Made by a program: the position numbers and the translations under genes
Source of the DNA: Elizabethkingia occulta
GTDB lineage: Bacteria > Bacteroidota > Bacteroidia > Flavobacteriales > Weeksellaceae
Reading direction: 5' to 3'
NCBI RefSeq assembly: GCF_002023715.1
Contig: NZ_MAHX01000013.1
Span: forward strand, 620,001 to 684,000
Length of the DNA: 64,000 nt
Notes under the pieces: model-generated
Told to the model about the DNA's origin: nothing
The model's input: the letters and a program-made list of their open reading frames with translations, nothing else
Databases searched by the model: none
In this document: in pieces, positions 54,126-61,696 of the stretch
How positions within the stretch are numbered: the first letter of the stretch is position 1
How the letters are laid out: every line of letters begins with the position of its first letter

Positions 54126-54170
54126 TAAAAAATAAATAAAGGATCATTTTTTTTAATGATTCTTGTGATT

Positions 54171-54770
54171 TTATATATTGAATTTTTTTAATTCTTCCTG
54201 AAGTTTTGTACCTGGCGTCAGGTGTATCGTATTGAAATCCATAGCTTCTGCCGCACGGATATTTTCATAATTGTCGTCTATAAACAAACATTCTGAAGCA
54301 TTAAGGTTATATCGGTTCAGTAATAGCTGATAAATACGTTCGTCAGGTTTAATAAGCTTTTCTTCTCCGGATACTACAATTCCATTAAAAAGACTAAAGA
54401 AGTCATAATTCTGGTAAGCGTAAGGGAAAGATTCTGCAGACCAGTTGGTGAGACCGTATAGTTGATAGCGGCCATGCAAATTTCGAAGTATATTTACATT
54501 CTCTTCAATGGCTCCTTTTAGCATCACAGACCATTGACTGTAATACAACGCTATTTCTTTTGAAAATTCGGGGTATTGATTTTGTAATATTTCTGTAGCT
54601 TCCTGGAAACTGCGGCCACGGTCTTGTTCAGCATTCCATTTGAGTGTAGCGATATGATCCAAAAAGTAATTCATTTCTTCGTCTGTACTGAAGACATTCT
54701 GATAGAGATATTTGGGATTCCAGTCCATAAGGACACCGCCGAAATCGAATATAATGTTCTTAATAATCAT
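54171..54770 (-). CDS. HAD-superfamily phosphatase
   Basis: 199 aa. Motif I IIFDFGGVLMDW (~residues 8-17; first Asp lies in DFGGV), motif II TNWSAESFP (~112), motif III KPDERIY with Lys near 146 and motif IV LFIDDNYENIRAAEAMDF (~167-183). Small cap domain as in YihX-type sugar phosphatases. It hydrolyses a phosphomonoester; substrate unknown. Its ATG overlaps the stop of the upstream repeat-protein gene by 11 bp. Confidence 0.9.
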   Translation of the reverse strand: MIIKNIIFDFGGVLMDWNPKYLYQNVFSTDEEMNYFLDHIATLKWNAEQDRGRSFQEATEILQNQYPEFSKEIALYYSQWSVMLKGAIEENVNILRNLHGRYQLYGLTNWSAESFPYAYQNYDFFSLFNGIVVSGEEKLIKPDERIYQLLLNRYNLNASECLFIDDNYENIRAAEAMDFNTIHLTPGTKLQEELKKFNI

Positions 54771-55368
54771 TGATAATGGTGATATTGGTGTTGTTGTTAT
54801 TTCCTTTTATTGATTTTATTTTTCCAGTTTTGTATGAGTCAAATTCATTGAAATAAGAAAATACGATACCACCGATGGACCTTATTTTTCCTTTTTCATA
54901 GCTATTGAAAGAGCTATAATAACTGAAATTTATATTTCCTATAGATTTTATATTACCGGTTAAACCGTCACTAAGCTCACTGTAATATTGAAATATTTCT
55001 CCATTAACGGCTCTTATTTTACCACGATCATTTGATGTAAAACTGTTGTAGTACTCAATATTATTGTTATTTGAATTTTTGATTATAGGATTACTATTGT
55101 CTTTTGTATAATCGAAGTCAGAATCTTCAGTAGTACTTACAGACTGTCCGTTTGGGGTAATTATATTATCGAAATATCCGGGATTTCTACTTTTCTGAAA
55201 AAGTGATAACACTTTCCCTTGTGAATCCATTGCAATAAAGGTATTATCAATATTGAAGAAGATAATAAAGTTTTTGCTCTTTTGAAACAGCCTGATTTCA
55301 TGGATATCCTGAGCCTTAGTAAAAGAAAATAATATAAGAAGTATAAGGATGTAGTATTTTCTGATCAT
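54760..55368 (-). CDS. Secreted protein with four ~21-residue GKI(R/K)SI repeats
   Basis: 202 aa with a signal peptide (LILLILFSFTKAQ, ~19 residues). The N-terminal half has a strand-rich segment (LFQKSKNFIIFFNIDNTFIAMDSQGKVLSLFQKS). From about residue 104 four similar units run to the end: YYNSFTSNDRGKIRAVNGEIF, YYSELSDGLTGNIKSIGNINF, YYSSFNSYEKGKIRSIGGIVF and YFNEFDSYKTGKIKSIKGNNN. The period is ~21 residues, so a small beta-solenoid is likely. The function is unknown. It overlaps the HAD phosphatase gene by 11 bp, suggesting an operon. Confidence 0.75.
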   Translation of the reverse strand: MIRKYYILILLILFSFTKAQDIHEIRLFQKSKNFIIFFNIDNTFIAMDSQGKVLSLFQKSRNPGYFDNIITPNGQSVSTTEDSDFDYTKDNSNPIIKNSNNNNIEYYNSFTSNDRGKIRAVNGEIFQYYSELSDGLTGNIKSIGNINFSYYSSFNSYEKGKIRSIGGIVFSYFNEFDSYKTGKIKSIKGNNNNTNITIINDY

Positions 55369-55422
55369 GGTGAATAGTTGTTTCTTAAAAGTGGCATCAA
55401 TATTTATGCCCCAATCCGGAAT

Positions 55423-55857
55423 CTAAGTACCAAAATTACTAAACTGGTAACCATTTTGTGTTAAGCTAGCATAAATATGTTGTAAACCGTTGCTTAAGAT
55501 AATTTCTCCAGCCCCCAATACAGAATTATACCGAGCGGTTTGTTCAAAAGTTTTTTCGGTAATTTTTATCTGCGGAGCTTTGCATTCTATAAGAATTTTC
55601 GGTTCAGCTTTTTCAGTAACCAACAAGTCAATCCTTTTGGTGAGTCCATTTAATTCTATTTTTTTTTCAGCTATAAGAGCTGAAGGAGCATAGATGTTCA
55701 GGCTCAGGAAATGCTGGATCCAGTGCTGGCGTACCCATTCTTCCGGAGTTAGTAAAAGGTACTTTTTGCGCAGTACATCATAAATAAAAAACTTATCTTT
55801 GTCCTGCCTGAATTGAAAATCAAATTGTTTACTGAAATTAAGTTTAGGCAGTTGCAT
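55423..55857 (-). CDS. HsdR-N-like (PD-(D/E)xK fold) small protein
   Basis: 144 aa. The segment GLTKRIDLLVTEKAEPKILIECKAPQIKI (~70-98) contains the Asp and Glu-x-Lys of a PD-(D/E)xK nuclease core, as in the N-terminal domain of type I restriction HsdR. The front part (EEWVRQHWIQHFLSLN) resembles other members of this group. No HsdM/HsdS or helicase domain is present, so it is a stand-alone domain. It is divergent from holA with only 5 bp between starts; this pairing is common in Flavobacteriia. Confidence 0.83.
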   Translation of the reverse strand: MQLPKLNFSKQFDFQFRQDKDKFFIYDVLRKKYLLLTPEEWVRQHWIQHFLSLNIYAPSALIAEKKIELNGLTKRIDLLVTEKAEPKILIECKAPQIKITEKTFEQTARYNSVLGAGEIILSNGLQHIYASLTQNGYQFSNFGT

Positions 55858-55862
55858 AGATT

Positions 55863-56900
55863 ATGAAAGATTTAGAAAACATCCTCAAAAATATTAAAAA
55901 TAAGGCATTTCAGCCTATCTATTTTTTTCATGGTGAAGAACCTTATTTTACAGATGTCGCAATAAAATCACTGGAAAATGATGTGCTTACAGAAGATGAA
56001 AAAGCTTTTAATCAGACCGTAGTATACGGGAAAGATACTTCTTATGGTGAGGTTCTTTCACTTGCGAGACAGTATCCTATGATGGGGGATAAGCAGTTGA
56101 TTATTGTAAAAGAAGCCCAGGATCTGAAATTAAATGAAGAGGAGGGTGATATTCTGTTAAAATATATCGAGCAACCTGTTGAGTCTACGATTCTGGTATT
56201 TGCTCATAAATATAAAAAAGTTGATTCTCGCAAGAAATTTGTAAAGCAACTTGATAAGAACAATTGGCTGTATTACAGTGAACCCGTTAAAGATTATCAG
56301 TTGGCAACCTGGATTCAACAACAGATTCAGGCCTTCGGCATTAAAACAGCTCCGAATATTTCTCATCTTCTTGCTGAATATCTGGGGAATGATTTGTCCA
56401 GGATTTCTAATGAACTCAATAAGCTAAAACTAATTCTAAAACCCGGAGAAGAATTGGATGGAAAGCTGGTAGAGCTTCATATAGGTATTAGTAAAGATTA
56501 TAATGTTTTTGAACTTCAAAAGGCATTGGGTGTAAAAGATGCTGAAAGATCAATGAGGATTGCCTATTATATGGGAAAAAATGTAAAGACCAATCCTTTG
56601 CTGCTGATTATTGGTAATTTATTCAATTACTTCAACAATATATTAATGTATCATGCAATGCGTGGACAACCTGCTGCGGCTATTGCTTCAGCAATGGGGG
56701 TGAATCCATACTTTTTGAAAGACTATGAACAGTCTGCTAAATTTTATCCGATGAAGCATGCGACGCGTATTATTTCTGTCTTGCGGGAAATGGATATGAA
56801 GAGTAAAGGATTAGGAGCTCATAATACAGATGATGCAGAGTTGCTTACCGAGATGGTTTATAAGATACTAAATGTAGATAAGACGAAGGTAAAAGTATAA
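55863..56900 (+). CDS. holA: DNA polymerase III delta subunit
   Basis: 345 aa. Delta-type AAA+ fold: PIYFFHGEEPYFTDVAIKSLEND (~17-39), TSYGEVLSLARQYPMMGDKQLIIVKEAQDL (~58-87), the DLSRISNELNKLKLIL helix (~172-187) and a C-terminal collar (GNLFNYFNNILMYHA...). Walker A is degenerate as usual for delta. It loads the sliding clamp in the cytosol. Confidence 0.92.
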   Translation: MKDLENILKNIKNKAFQPIYFFHGEEPYFTDVAIKSLENDVLTEDEKAFNQTVVYGKDTSYGEVLSLARQYPMMGDKQLIIVKEAQDLKLNEEEGDILLKYIEQPVESTILVFAHKYKKVDSRKKFVKQLDKNNWLYYSEPVKDYQLATWIQQQIQAFGIKTAPNISHLLAEYLGNDLSRISNELNKLKLILKPGEELDGKLVELHIGISKDYNVFELQKALGVKDAERSMRIAYYMGKNVKTNPLLLIIGNLFNYFNNILMYHAMRGQPAAAIASAMGVNPYFLKDYEQSAKFYPMKHATRIISVLREMDMKSKGLGAHNTDDAELLTEMVYKILNVDKTKVKV

Positions 56901-57030
56901 TTTAACGATTAATAGGGAAATATAAAGACGTAATTACGATGGTGCAAAACGTACATCTAATAATTTATATATCCAACAAACTTTATTAATAATTTGCTAT
57001 AAAAGTTATTGATAAAACTCAATATTAAAA

Positions 57031-57063
57031 TTTGACAAAGTAATATAAGATTACCGAAATTTG
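57031..57063 (+). promoter_or_regulatory. Candidate promoter of trxB (TTTGAC, 19 bp, GAAATTTG)
   Basis: A good -33-like TTTGAC at 57031-57036 with a partial -7 box (GAAATTTG, 6 of 8 informative positions) 19 bp later; ATG at 57082. Confidence 0.45.
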
Positions 57064-57081
57064 TATCCGAACTGAGATTAT

Positions 57082-58032
57082 ATGGAAAATATTTTAGATT
57101 GTGTGATCGTAGGCTCTGGGCCTGCAGGATTTACAGCAGCAATTTACGCTGCAAGAGCAGACATGAAGCCAGAACTGTTTACCGGACTTGAACCGGGCGG
57201 GCAATTAACTACAACAACCGAAGTAGAAAACTTTCCGGGATATCCATCAGGAATTACAGGACCTGAAATGATGATGGATTTGCAAAAACAAGCGGAGCGT
57301 TTTGAAACCAAAGTTCACTACGAGATGATTAGCACTGTAGAATTTGCTAAAGAAGCAGGTGGTGTACACAAGCTAAGCACAGGTAGCCGTGAAATACTGG
57401 CTAAAACTGTAATTATTTCTACAGGAGCAACAGCTAAATATCTTGGATTAGATGATGAGAAAAAATACAGTGGTGGAGGTGTATCTGCTTGTGCTACTTG
57501 CGATGGTTTCTTCTACAAAGGAAAAGATGTTGTTGTTGTTGGAGCAGGAGATACTGCTGCTGAAGAAGCTACTTATCTGTCCAAGATCTGTAATAAAGTA
57601 ATTATGTTGGTTCGTAAAGATCATTTCCGTGCTTCTAAGGCTATGGTTCACCGTGTAATGAATACTTCTAATATTGAAGTAAAATTCAATCATGAGCTAA
57701 TAGCTATTGAAGGTGAAAATAATCTTGTAGAAAGAGCTGTAGCAATTAATAATGTTACCAATGAGAAATCTACAATAGATGTTCACGGTATTTTTATCGC
57801 TATCGGTCATAAGCCTAATACAGAAGTCTTTGGTGGTCAGCTTGATTTAGATGAAAATGGTTATATCCTTACCGAAAAAGGATCTACCAGAACAAACCTT
57901 CCAGGTGTATTCGCAGCAGGAGATGTTCAGGATCATATCTATAGACAAGCGATTACAGCTGCAGGAAGTGGCTGTATGGCTGCGATGGATGCTGAGAAGT
58001 ATCTTAGCGGCCTTGAGCATGCTGAGAATTAA
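57082..58032 (+). CDS. trxB: Thioredoxin-disulfide reductase
   Basis: 316 aa, usual length. FAD-binding VGSGPAGFTAAIYAARA (~10-26), redox-active CATC (~136-139 in GVSACATCDGFFYKG), NADPH site VVGAGDTAAEEATYLSKI, and the final FAD motif VFAAGDVQDHIYRQAITAAGSGCMAA. It reduces thioredoxin with NADPH. Terminator follows. Confidence 0.96.
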   Translation: MENILDCVIVGSGPAGFTAAIYAARADMKPELFTGLEPGGQLTTTTEVENFPGYPSGITGPEMMMDLQKQAERFETKVHYEMISTVEFAKEAGGVHKLSTGSREILAKTVIISTGATAKYLGLDDEKKYSGGGVSACATCDGFFYKGKDVVVVGAGDTAAEEATYLSKICNKVIMLVRKDHFRASKAMVHRVMNTSNIEVKFNHELIAIEGENNLVERAVAINNVTNEKSTIDVHGIFIAIGHKPNTEVFGGQLDLDENGYILTEKGSTRTNLPGVFAAGDVQDHIYRQAITAAGSGCMAAMDAEKYLSGLEHAEN

Positions 58033-58059
58033 GATTCGATTTGAATAAATATAATTATA

Positions 58060-58104
58060 AAAATGCGACAAGTTTTAATTAAAATTTGTCGCATTTTATT
58101 TTTG
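58060..58104 (+). terminator. Rho-independent terminator after trxB
   Basis: AAAATGCGACAA (58060-58071) pairs with TTGTCGCATTTT (58086-58097); A/T-rich 14-nt loop and T-rich tail. Confidence 0.85.
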
Positions 58105-58226
58105 TCAATGTTAACGAAAATTGTAAAACAGCCTGAATATAATGGTTTGTAGGAATTGTGTATTGAAATTTTTGTGATTGATCCCCAGTATTTTAAAGGT
58201 GTAATAGTAAATTATTAAATAAAATA

Positions 58227-58259
58227 TTTGGAGTGTAACGATAAAACCCCCTATATTTG
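58227..58259 (+). promoter_or_regulatory. Promoter of tRNA-Ser (TTTG, 21 bp, TATATTTG)
   Basis: TTTG at 58227-58230 and exact TAnnTTTG at 58252-58259, about 31 bp before the mature tRNA 5' end. Confidence 0.65.
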
Positions 58260-58290
58260 CACCACTAAAAATTCAGAACAGAATTTGAAA

Positions 58291-58375
58291 GGAGAGTTGG
58301 CAGAGTGGTCGATTGCGGCAGTCTTGAAAACTGTTGACTGTAACAGGTCCGGGGGTTCGAATCCCTCACTCTCCG
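58291..58375 (+). tRNA. tRNA-Ser (anticodon UGA)
   Basis: GGAGAGT acceptor 5' arm pairs with ACTCTCC at 58368-58374, discriminator G at 58375. The anticodon stem GCAGT/ACTGT encloses the loop CTTGAAA, giving UGA. A long variable arm and the T-arm GGGGGTTCGAATCCCTC are clear. CCA is not encoded. A tyrosine recombinase gene begins 240 bp downstream, so the 3' end of this tRNA is the likely attachment site of the island. Confidence 0.95.
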
Positions 58376-58488
58376 CAATTTGGAGAAACAAATAAAATCA
58401 AAAGTCTTTAAATCGTAGTGTTTAACGGCTTTTTTGTTGATTTGAACTATCAAAGCATAACAAAAGAATGCAAAGCGGAAGAGAGTAA

Positions 58489-58505
58489 TTCGGTGAGTCA
58501 CCGAA
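58489..58505. promoter_or_regulatory. 17-bp palindrome TTCGGTGA-G-TCACCGAA
   Basis: Perfect 8-bp arms around one base, between the tRNA and the integrase gene. A further set of TGAAC/GTTCA/TGAAC words lies at 58536-58560. Candidate binding site for the recombinase, an excisionase or a repressor of the island. Confidence 0.4.
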
Positions 58506-58615
58506 AGCATCATTTCCTACTCACCCGAAAGTTATTGAACAGCCTGTTCATCGCTTGAACATCTTGTAGGTTTTAAGATTCACAAATACATTCATCAATC
58601 TTAAAATCTAAAGTT

Positions 58616-59839
58616 ATGGAAACTTACAGTGTACTTTTTTATGCAAAAAAAGTTAAGAACAATCCCGGAATTTCTACTATTTATTTGAGAATTACAGTTT
58701 CAGGTAAAAGAACTGAAATTTCAACAGGTCAAGTGATAAAGAGCTCACAATGGGGCATAAAGTCAGGAAAGGTGACAAGCAATACTCCTAATGCCAAACA
58801 GTTGAATTCATTGTTGGAAGGAATCCGATCAAAATTATTTGAATGCTATAGTGCTCTATTCAATAGTGGTAAGGAAATAACCTGCGAAAGCTTACGGAAT
58901 AAATACTTAGGAGTTGAGAAAAAGAAATTCACTATCATTGAGATCTTCAAGGACCATAACTTGAAGATGAAGGAGTTGATAGGTAAAGAATTTTCAAAAG
59001 GAACTTGGGAGAGATATGAAACGTCACTACGTCATACTGAGGCATTCATGAAATGGAAATTTAATATTATGGATATTGATATCCGTGAGATCAATCCGGG
59101 ATTCATTGCAGACTATGAATTTTATTTGAGAACTGTAAGGAACTGTTCCAATAATTCAGCTGTGAAGTACATCAAGAATTTTCAGAAGATAATCAATATT
59201 TGTCTTAGTAATGAATGGCTTAGTAAAAATCCCTTTGTGAGCCATAAATCAAAGATAGAGACTGTAGATGTGAGATTCCTGACAGAATTGGAATTGAAAA
59301 GAATTCAGTCAAGGAAATTCGTTTCTGAGAGGTTAAGAATTGTAAGAGATATTTTTGTATTCTGTTGTTTTACGGGATTAGCCTATATTGACGTCAAGAG
59401 CCTTACAAAACAGAAAATGATCAGGGGAATTGATGGTGGGTTATGGTTGAAGATCAAAAGAACAAAAACCAAGGTTGAGGCAAGCATTCCTATATTGTTT
59501 GAAGCACAAGAAATCATAAGCAGGTATGAAGACCATCCCAAATGTATAAATGAAGATACGGTACTACCAGTGTTAAGTAATCAGAAAATGAATGAATATT
59601 TAAAGGAGATAGGAGCTTTATGTGATATAGATTTTGACATTACATTCCATACGGCAAGACATACATTTGCCACCACTGTTACTCTTAATAACGGAGTTCC
59701 ACTAGAAACTGTCAGCAAAATGCTTGGACATACTAATATCCGAATGACGCAGCATTATGCTAAGATTCAAGATAAAAAGATAGGACAAGATATGTTGATA
59801 TTGAAAGATGTACTAAATAAAAGTAAAAAAGTAATTTAG
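58616..59839 (+). CDS. Tyrosine recombinase (integrase) of a tRNA-Ser island
   Basis: 407 aa. An N-terminal arm-binding-like domain (TYSVLFYAKKVKNNPGISTIYLRITVSGKRTEIS, ~3-36), a SAM-like core-binding domain (~100-205) and the catalytic domain. Catalytic residues visible: Arg in a CCFTGLAYIDVKSL region (~253-266), the HTARHTFATT box (~344-353) and GHTNIRMTQHYAKI with the nucleophilic Tyr near residue 380. It belongs to the Bacteroidota CTnDOT/phage-type integrases. Adjacent to tRNA-Ser, it marks an integrated element extending right. Confidence 0.92.
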   Translation: METYSVLFYAKKVKNNPGISTIYLRITVSGKRTEISTGQVIKSSQWGIKSGKVTSNTPNAKQLNSLLEGIRSKLFECYSALFNSGKEITCESLRNKYLGVEKKKFTIIEIFKDHNLKMKELIGKEFSKGTWERYETSLRHTEAFMKWKFNIMDIDIREINPGFIADYEFYLRTVRNCSNNSAVKYIKNFQKIINICLSNEWLSKNPFVSHKSKIETVDVRFLTELELKRIQSRKFVSERLRIVRDIFVFCCFTGLAYIDVKSLTKQKMIRGIDGGLWLKIKRTKTKVEASIPILFEAQEIISRYEDHPKCINEDTVLPVLSNQKMNEYLKEIGALCDIDFDITFHTARHTFATTVTLNNGVPLETVSKMLGHTNIRMTQHYAKIQDKKIGQDMLILKDVLNKSKKVI

Positions 59840-59980
59840 AAGTATGTCTATATCTATTGAATATGCCATAAAAGGCAGTATTCAAAAAACTGGGCAAATA
59901 TGAAATTGTGCTAAGAATAGATTCTCTACAAATTAAGAGAGGTTTTTTTAGCCATATAAGATACCGGATATAAAAAAAGA

Positions 59981-60003
59981 GGAGACCTTTTGGGTCTCCC
60001 TTT
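59981..60003. terminator. Hairpin terminator between the integrase and the T6SS cassette
   Basis: GGAGACC / GGTCTCC with a 5-nt loop, A-rich on the left and T-rich on the right; usable from both directions. Confidence 0.65.
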
Positions 60004-60107
60004 CTGTATATCTAAAAATTTATTACTGGTAAGTTGCTTCTTCTTACAAATAGCCTTCCTTTTGATTATCGATATTTTTCCAATAAAAATAAATTAAAAT
60101 ATCCTAT

Positions 60108-60731
60108 TTAAAAAAAAGTAAATAATACCGTTGAATAATTAAAAATTGTATCTTTTTCATTATAATACAAATAACTTTTACAAAATGTAGAATCAACAAC
60201 TATTTCATAAAAAGAGTTATTTATTTTTGCTTTTACAACATCTGCTTTTTCAGACTTACCAATACTTAAAATTTTATATTTGGCATTTTTACTTTTAAGA
60301 TACTTAATCAGATCTTCCTTATTTCTTGGCTTATTAATGTCTGATTTATGATATTCTTTTCCGATATAACTCCTATAAAAATCTCGAAAAACTATTTTAT
60401 TATTCATTTCTATAAAAGACAAGTTTTCACCTTTTAGTTTTTTATAAAAATACTCACTAGTTTCTTTATCTCTATTAATACTTATTAATGTATAAATTTT
60501 TCTTGGATATTTTCTATTTTCATCTGATGGTTCTATAATTGTGTAAATATAAGACCGTGAAGAATCTAATTTTTGAGGATTATTTCTTAAGTATCCATTA
60601 TCATATTTGTAAAAATTATTTTTAGAAAAAGGGATATTTTCTATGATGTCTATATCCTGTTTTACTTTTTTTGTTTGACAAGAAATAATCAAACCAAAGA
60701 TTACTATATAATATATAATTGACTTCATCAT
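60108..60731 (-). CDS. Lipoprotein at end of the vgrG cassette (candidate immunity protein)
   Basis: 207 aa. A lipoprotein signal (YYIVIFGLIISCQTKK, Cys near residue 18) and a mostly charged mature region (KIYTLISINRDKETSEYFYKKLKGENLSFIEM, KYLKSKNAKYKILSIGKSEKADVV). No family recognised. Very AT-rich and lysine-rich, like the genes before it and unlike core genes nearby. Its start overlaps the stop of the 322-residue protein gene by 4 bp. The position at the end of a VgrG cassette suggests an anchored immunity protein against a cell-envelope toxin, but this is inference. Confidence 0.6.
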   Translation of the reverse strand: MMKSIIYYIVIFGLIISCQTKKVKQDIDIIENIPFSKNNFYKYDNGYLRNNPQKLDSSRSYIYTIIEPSDENRKYPRKIYTLISINRDKETSEYFYKKLKGENLSFIEMNNKIVFRDFYRSYIGKEYHKSDINKPRNKEDLIKYLKSKNAKYKILSIGKSEKADVVKAKINNSFYEIVVDSTFCKSYLYYNEKDTIFNYSTVLFTFF

Positions 60732-61696
60732 ATTTCGGTAATTGGTTGTTTTATATTTTTAATTTGACTCTCAACAATTGTTTTTACACTTAAAAAGCGT
60801 TCTAAAGCTGATTGATTATTGCTGATGTAGCTACTATCCTTCTTAGGTTTTGGGGTAATATTTCCTTTCGGATTAAAATATTCATTTGTAAATAGAACAT
60901 CATATACATCTGAAATAATAATAGGACCTCTAAATTCAAATAGCTTGTCAGTAAGTTTCATTACATCATCAGCTGTACAAAGATAATTTATTAAGGATAT
61001 ACTTTCTTGTAAAGCTTTAACCCATGCGTAAGCTTCAATTGTTATAGGTAAAGAAACAATTCCTACAATCTTTTTAAAATTATCTAATTGAATTTTCTTT
61101 TCTTGTGCAATAGAATATACGAATGACATCTCCATACTACGATTATAAATAGAAACTTTCTGTAAGAGTTTGAAAAAATCAGACTCTGTATTGATTTTGA
61201 ATTCTGGAAAACCTTGTATTTTGAACAGTTTATCTATAAATATTTCTTTATGTAATAAATTTTCTTTTGTACCATTAATAAATTTTCTACTAAAGTTATG
61301 TTTTAATTCTATTATTTTATCAACTGTATCATCTAGGGCTGCTGTTGGTCTTCTTAAAACTCTTTGTGCCAAATATCTGAATTCTTGATAATGTCCAGAA
61401 ACGAGGTATCCCCCTCTATCCATATAGAATGTACATGTCTTTATTATCCTTTCATGTTTGGGCTTATCAATTCCAATTCCAGCTATATGGAGTTCACAAA
61501 AATTATCTTCTACCCAGCTTACAGCAGTAAGGCAGGCATCCAAACTATCTGTATACCTGTTTCCTGTATACATTTGAATAGATTGGTTCAATGTAAAAGC
61601 AACACAAAATGAAGTGCTAACCCTTCTATGGTAAGGATATAAATCTTTTTCCTCTTGTCCTAAAACCAATTTTTCAGGTAAGTATATTTTACTCAT
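60728..61696 (-). CDS. Uncharacterised VgrG-cassette protein (322 aa)
   Basis: No signal peptide or membrane helix is evident. Two parts can be seen: an N-terminal region (FCVAFTLNQSIQMYTGNRYTD, CLTAVSWVEDNFCELH, RTICT-like KTCTFYMDRGGYLVSGHYQEFRYLAQRV) and a C-terminal region with a segment at ~235-264 (INYLCTADDVMKLTDKLFEFRGPIIISDV) similar to one in the upstream 357-residue protein. The gene overlaps the upstream one by 8 bp. It is a candidate effector or chaperone, but no catalytic motif is visible. Confidence 0.6.
   Translation of the reverse strand: MSKIYLPEKLVLGQEEKDLYPYHRRVSTSFCVAFTLNQSIQMYTGNRYTDSLDACLTAVSWVEDNFCELHIAGIGIDKPKHERIIKTCTFYMDRGGYLVSGHYQEFRYLAQRVLRRPTAALDDTVDKIIELKHNFSRKFINGTKENLLHKEIFIDKLFKIQGFPEFKINTESDFFKLLQKVSIYNRSMEMSFVYSIAQEKKIQLDNFKKIVGIVSLPITIEAYAWVKALQESISLINYLCTADDVMKLTDKLFEFRGPIIISDVYDVLFTNEYFNPKGNITPKPKKDSSYISNNQSALERFLSVKTIVESQIKNIKQPITEI

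Larger units (their letters stand above)
53422..54170. other. 749-bp region without a convincing gene
   Basis: A 60-codon minus-strand frame (53789-53971) exists, but it has no recognisable family or clear start signals and is doubtful. Structured elements are: a 12-bp inverted repeat AATTCTATCTCA (53525-53536) / TGAGATAGAATT (53569-53580), a near-perfect 36-bp palindrome (53638-53674) and a hairpin at 54084-54125. The rest is AT-rich sequence with no gene seen. Confidence 0.6.

Noticed and set aside
58265-58513. 82-codon minus-strand frame across the tRNA-Ser region
   Set aside because: It is the antisense of the tRNA gene and its flank; apparent residues such as [12 protein letters not shown] come from reading the tRNA backwards.
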